Source: Pseudomaricurvus sp033283335 (GTDB lineage: Bacteria; Pseudomonadota; Gammaproteobacteria; Pseudomonadales; Cellvibrionaceae). Taken from it: a DNA stretch of 64,000 bases. Positions within the stretch are counted from its first letter, which is position 1. Every line of letters starts with the position of its first letter. Shown here one piece after another: positions 18,404 to 27,059 of this stretch. A program made the translations under genes and the position numbers. Below the pieces are notes generated by a model. It saw only the letters and a program-made list of their open reading frames with translations, was not told the DNA's origin and did not search any database. The stretch covers positions 1-64,000 of the forward strand of contig JAWMQP010000008.1 of assembly GCA_033283335.1 (NCBI GenBank), given 5' to 3'.

Positions 18404-19099
18404 ATGAAACCTATGGCAGTTATTTCAGTTATCGCCCTGTCTTGTGGACTGGGTACATCCGCATTTGCGCAATCCTCCTACACTGACGTAAAACAGGGCA
18501 CCGTGTTTACCTCAGCTGCGGTAGCGGGAGCTGTATTGGGCGGTCCTTTGGGGATGATGGTGGGGGCCCTGGGTGGGGCTTATTTGGGTGAACAAATTGA
18601 GCAAGCAGATGAGGTGGATACAATGAGTCAGTCCCTGGCAGTCGCCGAAGCCGAAGTGTTGAGACTTAATCAACAGCTGAGTTATCAGCGAGAGCAAACC
18701 CAGGGGCTGCAGCAACTGGCAATGGAGGCGCTGGATTTTCGTGTACTCTTCGCCACCGCGTCTGACACCTTGACCGATGAAGGCCGCAACAAGGTGTCCA
18801 AATTGGCAAGGGTGCTGCAGAGATACCCACAGCTGGTGGTGCGGCTGGATGGCTACGCTGACCCCCGTGGCACGGATGAATACAACAATGTGCTTTCCCA
18901 TTATCGCGCAGAGTCTGTCCGTCAGGCGCTGCTGGAGGCAGGTGTCGAGGCGTCACGGATTGAGGCGTTCAGTCACGGTTCCAGCCATTCCAAGGCCGAA
19001 AAGGGGAATCTGCAGGCCTATGCCGCCGAGCGCCGTGTAGTCATTGATGTGCAGCGGGTCAAAGGCGCGGACGGGTTGGTGATGAGCGATGCACCGTAA
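18404..19099 (+). CDS. OmpA-family outer-membrane protein with glycine zipper
   Basis: The 231-residue protein has a signal peptide (MKPMAVISVIALSCGLGTSAFAQ), a glycine-zipper segment (AGAVLGGPLGMMVGALGGAYLG, shown here only in part), a short coiled coil and a C-terminal OmpA domain of about 110 residues that would bind peptidoglycan (LDGYADPRGTDEYNN and SHYRAESVRQALL). The layout resembles sortase-associated OmpA proteins (PdsO-type), but no sortase gene is present nearby. AAGGAG lies 10 bases before the chosen ATG; an ATG eight codons upstream is less well supported. Confidence 0.75.
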   Translation: MKPMAVISVIALSCGLGTSAFAQSSYTDVKQGTVFTSAAVAGAVLGGPLGMMVGALGGAYLGEQIEQADEVDTMSQSLAVAEAEVLRLNQQLSYQREQTQGLQQLAMEALDFRVLFATASDTLTDEGRNKVSKLARVLQRYPQLVVRLDGYADPRGTDEYNNVLSHYRAESVRQALLEAGVEASRIEAFSHGSSHSKAEKGNLQAYAAERRVVIDVQRVKGADGLVMSDAP

Positions 19100-19223
19100 C
19101 TCCTGAGCCCTCCTGAGGGCCAGGTGTACGGGGTTTGTGGTCTTCAGTCAAGGCTCTCAATCAAACAGGGCGATTAGGGCAGGTTTGCATTATAATGCGG
19201 TTTTCAGATGGCGAGCCTGACCT

Positions 19224-19586
19224 ATGGAACCCCTGTCCAGCAGCGTAGAAGAAAACCTGGATCGATTTATTGTCGAAGCACTGGCCACCGGTTGCGTCTG
19301 GGGGCTGGAGGGCCCGGATGGGTTTGCCCTGTGCCCGTCGGAAGACAATGACGACATTGATGTGATGCCGTTCTGGTCTCAACCTGAATTTGCCCAGGCC
19401 GTGTGCGTGGAAGAATGGTCCATCTACAAGCCGGTGCCCGTGGCGCTGGAAGAGTTTCTGGAAGAGTGGGTGGATGGTTTGCACGCCGATGTCATTCTGG
19501 TTGGCATCAACTGGAGTGAAAACCTGGAGGGGTTGGAAATGGAGCCGCTGGATTTGGCGGAAGAGTTTGATCACGAGATGCGCTAA
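19224..19586 (+). CDS. DUF2750-like small protein
   Basis: A 120-residue acidic cytosolic protein without signal peptide. The pattern VWGLEGPDGFALCPSED, then PFWSQPEFAQAV and an aspartate-rich LEEFLEEWVDGL, matches what I recall of DUF2750, a conserved family of unknown function. There is a 124-base gap after the OmpA-family gene and no evident operon partner. Confidence 0.65.
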   Translation: MEPLSSSVEENLDRFIVEALATGCVWGLEGPDGFALCPSEDNDDIDVMPFWSQPEFAQAVCVEEWSIYKPVPVALEEFLEEWVDGLHADVILVGINWSENLEGLEMEPLDLAEEFDHEMR

Positions 19587-19707
19587 GCCCAACTGTTCCT
19601 ATGATCCATAACCGCTGTTGATCGTGTGCATAAAAGGATTTTGATGTACAAGCGATCACAGCTTCTGCATATTTCGCTCCACAAACCCCTGATGTGGAGC
19701 AGCAATC

Positions 19708-19935
19708 TTGTCCAAAACTCACACTCACCTGGAAGACGATTACATTGATGATGGTGATGATGAGTATCTCTTTCGTGAGACTCAATCTGAAAAGCGTGAG
19801 AAGCAACGTCGTCAAACTGAAATCCGTCGCAAAATGGAAGACAAGCTGGAGCGGCGGCGCCTGACTGAACAACTGGGTATGTATCTTGACGAGCTGGACT
19901 TCGATGAATTGGATCGTGGGTTTTCCTCTCGTTAA
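19708..19935 (+). CDS. PA3496-like small charged protein
   Basis: A 75-residue, highly charged protein: an acidic N-terminus (HLEDDYIDDGDDEYLF), then a lysine/arginine/glutamate helix (KREKQRRQTEIRRKMEDKLERRR) and RLTEQLGMYLDELDFDEL. It resembles the Pseudomonas PA3496 family, described as a putative envelope-integrity factor. The start is TTG with GGAG 9 bases upstream. A strong hairpin follows the gene. Confidence 0.6.
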   Translation: MSKTHTHLEDDYIDDGDDEYLFRETQSEKREKQRRQTEIRRKMEDKLERRRLTEQLGMYLDELDFDELDRGFSSR

Positions 19936-19956
19936 TCCGGTTGAGTGACTTGCCGG

Positions 19957-19990
19957 GGAGAACCCACCCTGTGTGCAGGGTGGGTTCTCC
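19957..19990. terminator. perfect 14-bp hairpin between convergent genes
   Basis: GGAGAACCCACCCT and AGGGTGGGTTCTCC are exact reverse complements around GTGTGC. The hairpin is 21 bases past the plus-strand gene and 12 bases past the stop of the minus-strand gene, so it may serve both. Neither strand has a clear T run, which is unusual for an intrinsic terminator. Confidence 0.6.
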
Positions 19991-20002
19991 CGAATCAAGC
20001 CG

Positions 20003-20296
20003 TTAACTGTCCCCCTGATTTTCCTCATTATCCAACATAAAGTCGGCAATGCATTCGTCGACAAACTGCTGTTGTTCATCGGCGGCTATTTCATCCTCTT
20101 CGGCCCATGCCAGGCACATTTTTTCAGCTTGCTGGCGGACTTCGTCTTTGCTGGCAAATTGAGCGTTAGCCGCGTTTGAGAAACTGAATAGGGTCGTGGC
20201 CAGCATCAGGCTGGTCAGCAGTGGATAAACCGACAATGACTGGAGAATTGAGCGCTTGCAGAAATATCGGTGCAAAGAGTGAGGATTTTTATTCAT
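20003..20296 (-). CDS. small exported protein, unknown function
   Basis: A 97-residue protein with a signal peptide: a basic N-region, a hydrophobic stretch LTSLMLATTLFSFSNA and a likely cleavage at ANA-QF. The mature part of about 52 residues is acidic and has two cysteines (MCLAW and VDECIADF) that could pair in the periplasm. AAGGA lies 7 bases upstream of the ATG, supporting a real gene. A short hairpin (TAGGGC/GCCCTA) sits directly 5' of that ribosome site. I do not recognise the family. Confidence 0.6.
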   Translation of the reverse strand: MNKNPHSLHRYFCKRSILQSLSVYPLLTSLMLATTLFSFSNAANAQFASKDEVRQQAEKMCLAWAEEDEIAADEQQQFVDECIADFMLDNEENQGDS

Positions 20297-20615
20297 ATTA
20301 GTTCCTTAGGGCATAAAGCCCTAGCGTGCGGTCAATACCCGCGGAGGTAAATCAAGAAATTTTGCTGTTCATTGCAAAATATTTTTCTCAATCACGACCA
20401 GCCGGGGAATTCCGGTGCTGGCAGGGCGGGGTCAGACGACTATAGTCAGGGGACAGCCAAGTGTTACCCGGGCTATGCGAGGTCGCCAGAAAGCTCAGCA
20501 GAGAGTTGGTAGGTAAGCACTTGCCATCAATATGAGCCCTGCAGACTGCGCCTCAGGCGTGGTCGGTAAATCTTTCTTCTGAATAACTGATCAATAACAA
20601 CGACTGGAGCAGAGT
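20297..20615. other. 319-bp gap before the rimK-like gene
   Basis: This divergent gap between the small exported protein and rimK holds no convincing gene. It contains the hairpin near 20307-20324, an AT-rich inverted repeat ATTTTGC/GCAAAAT (20359-20380) followed by ATTTTTC, and the 10-bp palindrome GACTATAGTC (20438-20447). Promoters for both neighbours must lie here but are not clear. Confidence 0.5.
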
Positions 20616-21521
20616 ATGAGAATCGCTGTACTGTCCCGTAATTCTAATTTGTATTCCACCCGTCGCCTGAAGGAGGCCGGAGAGGAGCGCGGTCATCAGG
20701 TGGACATCATCGATACCCTGCACTGCTATATGGACATCACCAAAAGTCGCCCGGCAGTACGCTACTTCGGTGAAGAGCTGCCTTATTATGATGCGGTCAT
20801 CCCTCGCATCGGGGCGTCGGTAACCTTTTATGGCACCGCTGTGGTAAGGCAGTTTGAAATGATGGGTACCTTTTGCGTCAATGAATCGGTCGCCATCAAC
20901 CGCTCGCGCGACAAGCTGCGATCCCTGCAGCTGTTATCACGCCGCGGGGTGGGTTTGCCCCGGACCGGATTTGCCAACCGCCCCGACAACATCAAAGACC
21001 TGATCAAAAACGTCGGTGGGGCACCATTAGTGGTCAAATTGCTGGAAGGGACCCAGGGCATTGGGGTGGTATTGGCGGACACCAACAAAAATGCCGAGAG
21101 CATTATTGAAGCGTTTATGGGACTTAAGGCCAATATTCTGGTACAAGAGTTTATTAAAGAGGCCGGCGGCGCCGATATTCGGTGTTTTGTCGTGGGTGGT
21201 CGAGTGGTGGCCGCGATGAAGCGCCAGGGAGCTGAAGGTGAGTTTCGTTCCAATCTTCATCGTGGCGGTACCGCCAGGCTGGTACGCTTGAGCAAAGACG
21301 AGCGGGCGACCGCCATGAGTGCGGCGAAAGTCATGGGCTTGAATGTGTGTGGTGTGGATATTCTGCAGTCTAACAACGGCCCGGTGGTGATGGAGGTGAA
21401 CTCTTCACCAGGCCTCGAAGGCATTGAAACCGCGACCAAAAAAGATGTGGCGGGTATGATTTACGAATTTATTGAAAAAGAAGCCAGGCCCCACAGCACA
21501 AAGACACGAGGAAAAGGTTAA
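20616..21521 (+). CDS. rimK: RimK-family ATP-grasp ligase
   Basis: RimK enzymes add glutamates to a protein C-terminus; E. coli RimK modifies ribosomal protein S6. The 301 residues match in length and show the ATP-grasp features: the RSRDKLRSLQLL segment, GAPLVVKLLEGTQGIGV (about residues 134-150), VQEFIKEAGGADIRCFVVG, and the metal site VMEVNSSPGLEGIE. The neighbouring M14 deacylase begins six bases downstream and is probably cotranscribed. The S6 substrate is inferred from the family; some homologues act elsewhere. Confidence 0.88.
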   Translation: MRIAVLSRNSNLYSTRRLKEAGEERGHQVDIIDTLHCYMDITKSRPAVRYFGEELPYYDAVIPRIGASVTFYGTAVVRQFEMMGTFCVNESVAINRSRDKLRSLQLLSRRGVGLPRTGFANRPDNIKDLIKNVGGAPLVVKLLEGTQGIGVVLADTNKNAESIIEAFMGLKANILVQEFIKEAGGADIRCFVVGGRVVAAMKRQGAEGEFRSNLHRGGTARLVRLSKDERATAMSAAKVMGLNVCGVDILQSNNGPVVMEVNSSPGLEGIETATKKDVAGMIYEFIEKEARPHSTKTRGKG

Positions 21522-21527
21522 AGGTAC

Positions 21528-22640
21528 ATGGAGCAACCGCAAGTTGAGTCGGGATTAAAATCCCGGGCTAAAAAGGAGACCAACGAACCCAGTCCGCTCA
21601 TTATTGATGGGGTGGAGATAAAACCCGGTACTCGGGTTCAACTGGAACTGCCGGTTGCCAAGCTTTATTCCGATACCGGTGTGGGAATTCCCATACATGT
21701 AATGCGGGCCAAAAAAGCCGGGCCGATGGTGTTTGTATCGGCCGCAGTGCATGGCGATGAGCTCAATGGCATTGAAATTATACGTCGACTGAGCAACCTC
21801 AAGTCTTTGAAGTTGTCGAAGGGCACACTGATCATGGTGCCGATTGTCAATGTATACGGCGTGCTGAGTCAGAGTCGCTATATGCCCGATCGACGCGATC
21901 TTAATCGCAGTTTTCCCGGTTCGGCCAGAGGTTCACTGGCGGGGCGGGTGGCCGATAAATTCCTCACAGAAATTGTCTCTCACTGTGATTACGGTATTGA
22001 TTTGCACACCGGCGCCAAGCACCGTTCGAATTTGCCGCAGATTCGAGCCAACCTGAATGACGCCGCGACCCTGGAGCTGGCTGAAGCGTTTGGCGTGCCG
22101 GTATTGCTGAATGCCGATTTGCGCGATGGCTCGCTGCGGCAAAGTGCACGGGAATGTGGTGTGCGAATGCTGGTGTATGAGGCGGGCGAAGCCCTGCGCT
22201 TTGATGAGCTGTCAATTCGTGCCGGTGTCACTGGCGTGGTGAATGTGCTGGCTCACCTGGGGATGATTCGCAAGCGTTCCAGTCGTAAAAAAACCACCGT
22301 CAAACCCTTTGTTGCCAACCACAGTGCCTGGTCCAGGGCCAACTGCAGCGGTATTGTCTGCAACCGCACCCAGCTGGGGAATTACGTGCAGAAAGACGAT
22401 GTATTGGCTGAAATTGGCAGCCCGTTTGGCGAGGTGATGGGGACGGTGACAGCCTGGCGTTCCGGCATTGTCATCGGTCAGCAAAATATTCCGCTGGTAC
22501 AAGAGGGCGATGCCATGTTCCACATCGCCTACTTTTCTGAAGATGAAGAAAAAATCGTCGAGTCCATTGAAAGCATGCAGGATGATTTGTTGCCCGACGA
22601 TAACAGTGAGTTACGCTCTGATTACGATGACTATGAATAA
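21528..22640 (+). CDS. M14-type deacylase/carboxypeptidase of the succinylglutamate desuccinylase family
   Basis: A 370-residue zinc enzyme. H75 and E78 (AAVHGDEL) and H160 (GIDLHTG) form the metal site, and DLNRSFPG (124-131) is the substrate-binding motif of the aspartoacylase/succinylglutamate desuccinylase family. The C-terminal third contains a beta-rich biotinyl-like segment ending in a strongly acidic tail. Six bases separate it from rimK. The pairing suggests a ligase and a hydrolase acting on the same glutamyl-type modification, but the substrate is unknown. Confidence 0.85.
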   Translation: MEQPQVESGLKSRAKKETNEPSPLIIDGVEIKPGTRVQLELPVAKLYSDTGVGIPIHVMRAKKAGPMVFVSAAVHGDELNGIEIIRRLSNLKSLKLSKGTLIMVPIVNVYGVLSQSRYMPDRRDLNRSFPGSARGSLAGRVADKFLTEIVSHCDYGIDLHTGAKHRSNLPQIRANLNDAATLELAEAFGVPVLLNADLRDGSLRQSARECGVRMLVYEAGEALRFDELSIRAGVTGVVNVLAHLGMIRKRSSRKKTTVKPFVANHSAWSRANCSGIVCNRTQLGNYVQKDDVLAEIGSPFGEVMGTVTAWRSGIVIGQQNIPLVQEGDAMFHIAYFSEDEEKIVESIESMQDDLLPDDNSELRSDYDDYE

Positions 22641-22651
22641 TCAGCAACAGG

Positions 22652-23626
22652 CTAAAACCATTTCTTACGTTTGAACAACCCAATCAGGCTGAAGGCAATC
22701 AATACCATGGCGGCGATGAGCACATAGTAAGCATACCGGAAGTGTAATTCGGGCATATGCTCGAAGTTCATGCCGTAGATGCCAGCGAGAAAACTGAGCG
22801 GTACGAACACCGCAGTAATGACGGTCAGAACCCGCATGGTGTTGTTCATCTGGTGAGAGGTGATGGTGATGTAACTGTCGATCATGTCACTGCAGATGTC
22901 GTAGAACAACTGCGATAAACTGTGCAGACGTTCGAACCGGTCATCGACATCGTTGATCAGGTGCTCACACTCATTCAGGTCAAACGGCAGTTGTTTGAAA
23001 CGGTCGCCTTTCAGGGCTTGGGAGAGTGACAGGTGATAATTAAAAACCCGTTTAATGCGGGTGAGTTGGGCCTTATAAGACGCCAGCTCCGTCAGCGCGC
23101 CTTCACCCAGGCCCTCGTGAATCTGGTCTTCTTTAGTGATCAGGTCGGCTTCAAACGACAACACACTGTCCAGGTAGAGTCCTGCGGAGGTGTGCATGAT
23201 GCGCAGGGCCAGTGCCATGGGGGAAGACAATATCTCTTTCAGTGCCGGGCTGCTCACCACTTTTTCGATGCCTAACGACGGTTGAGCGTGTACGGTAATC
23301 AGGCAGCGTTTGCTGATGAAAAACCCGATCTGTTGATGTTCAAACACCAGATCGTCGATGATGCGACTGATGCCGCGGTAGAGGATGAACAACTGTTCTT
23401 CGAAGGCTTCAATCTTGGGTGGATGTCGCTGTCTAAGCACATCCTGGATGGCCAGCGGGTGGCAGCCCAGTTCCCGCAGCAGCGCTTCCGTTTCGGACGA
23501 ATTTTGACGGCCGTGTTCAATGTCAATCCAGAGGTGTCCCGTCTGGTTGTGCTGCCACTGGCTGATTTGATCTTCCTTGCCACAGGTAATCTGTCCAGAA
23601 CTTTGAGTCAGGTAAGTGGTTATCAT
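22652..23626 (-). CDS. zntB: CorA-family divalent-cation transporter (ZntB-like)
   Basis: The 324-residue protein has a long cytosolic alpha/beta N-terminal domain and two C-terminal membrane helices; the first ends in the CorA signature YGMN (about residues 292-295) followed by FEHMPEL. Proteins with this layout move Mg, Co, Ni or Zn across the inner membrane. Assignment to the ZntB branch rests on overall similarity and could be wrong. AAGGAG lies 8 bases upstream of the ATG. It converges on the M14 gene with an 11-base gap. Confidence 0.8.
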   Translation of the reverse strand: MITTYLTQSSGQITCGKEDQISQWQHNQTGHLWIDIEHGRQNSSETEALLRELGCHPLAIQDVLRQRHPPKIEAFEEQLFILYRGISRIIDDLVFEHQQIGFFISKRCLITVHAQPSLGIEKVVSSPALKEILSSPMALALRIMHTSAGLYLDSVLSFEADLITKEDQIHEGLGEGALTELASYKAQLTRIKRVFNYHLSLSQALKGDRFKQLPFDLNECEHLINDVDDRFERLHSLSQLFYDICSDMIDSYITITSHQMNNTMRVLTVITAVFVPLSFLAGIYGMNFEHMPELHFRYAYYVLIAAMVLIAFSLIGLFKRKKWF

Positions 23627-23708
23627 GCATGCCGCTCCTTGTCAGGCATTCTGGTAAACTCTCACCTGTGATGATATCCGATAACCTTTCCAGACAACAC
23701 GATTGCTT

Positions 23709-24593
23709 ATGTACCCTTTAGATTATATTGATCCGGTGTTTCGTCCGCCCAGTGAGGCTCGCTCACTGATTTTGCAGGTTACCAATGGTTGTTCCTGGAA
23801 TCACTGCACCTTCTGTGACATGTACACCCAGCCGCAAAAGCGCTTCAAACCCCAGTCCATAGAGTCATTGGAGAAGCAGTTGCAGGATCTGGCAATGGCG
23901 GGCTATCCGGTGCGGCGAGTGTTTCTTGCCGATGGAGATGCCATGACCCTGTCGGTGCGGCGGTTGAAACAGATTTTGCAGTTGATCCGACAGTATTTTC
24001 CCAATCTGCAACGTATTGCTTCTTACTGTCTGCCGCGCAATTTGAACCACAAGTCTGTGGCTGAGCTGAGCGAGTTGCGAGAGCTGGGCCTGAGTCTATT
24101 GTATGTGGGTTGCGAAAGTGGTGATGATGAGGTGTTGCAGCTGGTCAACAAGGGTGAGAGTTACGACTCATCGCTGCAGGCATTGCAAAAGATCAAGGCG
24201 GCGGGGATGAAAAGCTCGGTCATGATCCTCAGCGGTCTTGGGGGTGAGCAGCTGTCGCAGCAACACGCAGTCAATTCGGCCCGCTTGATGAATGAAGCTC
24301 AGCCGGATTATCTGTCAACGTTGGTGGTGTCTTTTCCCATGGGCGACGAGCGCTTTAAAGCCAATTTCGCGGGCCGCTATGAACCCCTGTCGCAAACGGG
24401 GCTGTTTCATGAAATGCAAACCTTGTTGCAAACCCTGGAGTTACAGCAAACCATCTTCCGCAGCGATCACGCCTCCAACTATCTGGTGCTCAAAGGAGTT
24501 CTGGGGCGGGATAAGGCTGCCTTGCTGGAGCAGGTGGAGATGGCCTTGCAGGGGCGTATTGCCCTGCGTCAGGAGTGGCAGCGGGGTCTTTAG
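23709..24593 (+). CDS. radical SAM protein
   Basis: The 294-residue protein carries the cluster-binding cysteines C28, C33 and C36 (CSWNHCTFC), a CX4CX2C pattern that differs from canonical CX3CX2C but recurs in a family of uncharacterised radical SAM proteins. After it come a SAM-binding ADGDAM segment, GCESGDDEVLQLVNKG and LSGLGGE, as in the HemN/Elp3-like superfamily. No SPASM or cobalamin domain is evident. The ATG two codons after a possible TTG was chosen. The substrate is unknown and the neighbours do not reveal it. Confidence 0.8.
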   Translation: MYPLDYIDPVFRPPSEARSLILQVTNGCSWNHCTFCDMYTQPQKRFKPQSIESLEKQLQDLAMAGYPVRRVFLADGDAMTLSVRRLKQILQLIRQYFPNLQRIASYCLPRNLNHKSVAELSELRELGLSLLYVGCESGDDEVLQLVNKGESYDSSLQALQKIKAAGMKSSVMILSGLGGEQLSQQHAVNSARLMNEAQPDYLSTLVVSFPMGDERFKANFAGRYEPLSQTGLFHEMQTLLQTLELQQTIFRSDHASNYLVLKGVLGRDKAALLEQVEMALQGRIALRQEWQRGL

Positions 24594-24784
24594 CAAGTCG
24601 TATCGCAGAAGGTCTTTGCGCGATGGCGATGATTGTCCCTGAGGAAGCCGTGCTTGACTGAACTTGCAATCGCTTTGCGGCAATACCGGTTTCGACTTGT
24701 GGCGTCTGCACAGGCTGGGCTACGCTCGCTGTCAGCCGTCACCTTTCGTGTACAGCCATTTTGGCGAAGAACAAGGATAATACT

Positions 24785-25219
24785 ATGTCTATTGATATCA
24801 ACACCCTGGGAATTGAAACCCTGCAGCACATGGGGCTGGAAGTGCTGGAGCACACACCCAATCGTTTGCGGGTGAAAATGCCGCTGGAAGGCAACCGCAA
24901 TCATCTGGGGGGCATGTACGCTGGTGCCATCTTTACCCTGGCCGAGTTCCCGTTCGGTTTGATGTTTGCCGCCAAGTTCGGGCTGGATGAGATGGTTCCG
25001 GTCATTGGCCAGATGTCCATTCGTTACCAGGCCCCAGCCACCGGCCCGTTGTTTGTGGACGTCAAGGTTACCGATGAAGAGTGGGACAGCATTCAGCAGC
25101 AAACCCGTGAAAAGGGCAAACTCAAGCTGGAGCGAGAGGTCGAAATTCGGGATGAGCAGGGCAATCTGAATTCCCTGGTTCAGGGGACCTATTTTTCCCT
25201 GCTGCTGGAGAAAAAATAA
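24785..25219 (+). CDS. hotdog-fold thioesterase (YiiD C-terminal/DUF4442 type)
   Basis: A 144-residue single-domain protein. The helix-capping segment NHLGGMYAGAIFTLAEFPFG and the following strand QMSIRYQAPATGPLFVDV are typical of hotdog thioesterases, which cleave acyl-CoA or acyl-ACP thioesters. AAGGA lies 7 bases before the chosen ATG. A start 8 codons upstream was rejected. There is no clear operon; the 190-base gap upstream has no gene. Confidence 0.75.
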   Translation: MSIDINTLGIETLQHMGLEVLEHTPNRLRVKMPLEGNRNHLGGMYAGAIFTLAEFPFGLMFAAKFGLDEMVPVIGQMSIRYQAPATGPLFVDVKVTDEEWDSIQQQTREKGKLKLEREVEIRDEQGNLNSLVQGTYFSLLLEKK

Positions 25220-25239
25220 CCGAGGTGCGTAGCGGGATC

Positions 25240-25572
25240 TCAGGCAAACCGAGGGGTTTGCTGAGGATCCTCATCGGTAAAGCCAAACAAATAATCGTGC
25301 AGAATATCAACCATATTGTCACCAACGTACTGGTTGAGAGTCTGCATGCTGGTAAACGCCGGGGTGATGCTGTCGCCGTCACTACGGTAGTCCTCGGTCA
25401 CCAGCACATACTGTTTCAGAGGGTGGCGGGTTTGATTCAGAACCTCCAGAACACGGAAGTTGAAGTCCATTGACAGGCGCATCAGGTGTGGGAAGCGGGT
25501 TTCCTGGCGGTTGAGAAACCGAATCTCGCGGCTGGCCAAAATGCAGGAAGGAGAAATGGATATCGACGCCAT
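25240..25572 (-). CDS. conserved small protein, unknown function
   Basis: A 110-residue soluble protein without signal peptide, cysteine motif or membrane segment. The segment FNFRVLEVLNQTRHPLKQYV and the closing acidic LHDYLFGFTDEDPQQ are the most distinctive parts. AGAGG lies 7 bases before the ATG, which supports translation. It converges on the thioesterase gene with a 20-base gap. I do not recognise the family. Confidence 0.55.
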   Translation of the reverse strand: MASISISPSCILASREIRFLNRQETRFPHLMRLSMDFNFRVLEVLNQTRHPLKQYVLVTEDYRSDGDSITPAFTSMQTLNQYVGDNMVDILHDYLFGFTDEDPQQTPRFA

Positions 25573-25817
25573 AGAAACCTCTAGCTATTGTCGTTTTTGT
25601 GTCTTTGCGCGCCACACATTAGAGCATAACTGAGTACTGGCACTGCGTGATGTGGGTCACAATCCACCATCTATCTCGAATCACTGACAAACCACAGGTA
25701 AGCCTCAGAAAGCTACAGTTGGCCAACCCACAGGCCCGGATTTATCTGCCAGGAACAAGCCTGGCTCATGAAGATGACGGTTGCATGACGCAGTCGCAGT
25801 CCTCCTCGGGCGGAGGC

Positions 25818-26342
25818 TTATTCTTCGCGCACAGTCATGTGCTCGCGAAAGAGTTGGCCATTCTGGACATAGTGTTCCGCACCGAGTTTTAGCATTTGCT
25901 GTTCTTCCGAGGTCAGCGGGCGTTTCACTTTGGCGGGGGAGCCAATTACCAGTGAGCCATCGGGTATCTCCACCCCTTCTGGGACCAGCGCATTGCTGCC
26001 AATCAGGCAGTGTTTGCCAATACGAGCACCGTTCAGGATTACCGCATTAATCCCGATCAGTGAGCCTTCACCAACGTAACAACCGTGAACGGTGGCATTG
26101 TGACCGATGGTCACGTCCCGTTCCAGGGTTAGAGGTTGACCGGGGTCGGCGTGAAGAACTGCGCCATCCTGTACATTGCTGCCCTCACCGATGACGATGG
26201 TTTCACAATCTCCGCGCACCACGGCGCTGAACCAGACGCTGGCGCCTTTATGGAGGGTTACAGACCCCACCACAGTCGCATTGGGGGCCACAAACGTATC
26301 GGGGTCGAGCTGAACCTTACGGTCTTTTAAATCGGCAATCAC
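25818..26342 (-). CDS. gamma-carbonic anhydrase family protein (YrdA-like)
   Basis: The 174-residue protein is built from hexapeptide repeats forming a left-handed beta-helix (VAPNATVVGSVTLHKGASVWFSAVV and following turns). The histidines of the metal site are visible in VLHADPG, TIGHNATVHGC and nearby. The GTG start is preceded by AGGA. Members are similar to archaeal Cam; many, like E. coli YrdA, have unproven carbonic anhydrase activity. About 245 bases of gene-free DNA lie on its 3' side. Confidence 0.85.
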   Translation of the reverse strand: MIADLKDRKVQLDPDTFVAPNATVVGSVTLHKGASVWFSAVVRGDCETIVIGEGSNVQDGAVLHADPGQPLTLERDVTIGHNATVHGCYVGEGSLIGINAVILNGARIGKHCLIGSNALVPEGVEIPDGSLVIGSPAKVKRPLTSEEQQMLKLGAEHYVQNGQLFREHMTVREE

Positions 26343-26391
26343 GGTGTTTTCCTGAACAATCTTTGGGGTTACATAAGTTTCAATAAAGATT

Positions 26392-26465
26392 GTCAGCTTA
26401 ACTCATCGTGGCCAGTTAACCCATAGTTGTCAGTTAACCCAGTAGTTGTCAGTTATCCCATAGTC
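26392..26465. repeat. degenerate tandem repeat, four 18-19 bp units
   Basis: Four head-to-tail units of the form GTCAGTTAACCCATAGTT begin at 26392, 26411, 26429 and 26448, with 18 or 19 bp periods and a few mismatches, and a partial fifth follows. The core TCAGTTAACCCA is best conserved in the second and third. It lies in the gap between two minus-strand genes. Confidence 0.75.
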
Positions 26466-26550
26466 GCCAGGGCCTGTTAACACACTTTCGAGGGTCGTGA
26501 CCGCCATCGCCAGGCCATGCTCGTCATCGCTCGGACTGCGACGGCTCTTT

Positions 26551-26922
26551 TCAGGGGGTTGGCTGGCGCACCCATTCAAGGGCCTGGTCCAATTGATTGG
26601 CCGGAAAATGTTTAACATCCGCGGCGATAAAATGGTCGGCGATGGCTGGCAGTTGCTGAACCAGGGAGGCGTCCGAGACTGTGGCAACTTTGCGAACTTG
26701 GCGGTGGTGGTCACGGATAAATTTCAAGTGGGCGACCAGTGCGGAAAAGTCCTCCCAGCCCGGGAAGTCCTCGGTGCGAATGATCAATCCCTGCAGGGCA
26801 TCGTGGTTCACCAGGTAGCGGTCCACGGTTTCACTCAATTGGGCAAAATCCCTGGCCAGGAGAGGAGCTTCCGGGTGTATCCAGAGAATGCCTTCATCAT
26901 TAAGCAGTTCAAAATCCAGCAT
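26551..26922 (-). CDS. SpoIIAA-like (STAS/SEC14 fold) protein
   Basis: A 123-residue soluble protein that begins with a beta-strand pair (LNDEGILWIHPEAPL) and has the alternating strand-helix pattern of the SpoIIAA-like family, including the WEDFSALVAHLKFIRDHHR block and VSDASLVQQLPAIADHF near the end. Such proteins are common in marine bacteria and have no established function. No partner kinase or phosphatase is adjacent. Confidence 0.7.
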   Translation of the reverse strand: MLDFELLNDEGILWIHPEAPLLARDFAQLSETVDRYLVNHDALQGLIIRTEDFPGWEDFSALVAHLKFIRDHHRQVRKVATVSDASLVQQLPAIADHFIAADVKHFPANQLDQALEWVRQPTP

Positions 26923-27059
26923 GGTGTAGTGCAGTGCCTCGCGATGACTGTCATAGTTGGTAGGTTAATTGCTTTAAGCGTAGACTAGAGGCGGCCGTTG
27001 TGCGCAACTGGTTGTTGGCCATGGGATGAAGTCGTCGTATTGACCTCCACAAGCGGGGA

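Noticed and set aside
26392..26465. CRISPR array
   Set aside because: The units are contiguous and degenerate, with no unique spacers and no cas genes in the window.
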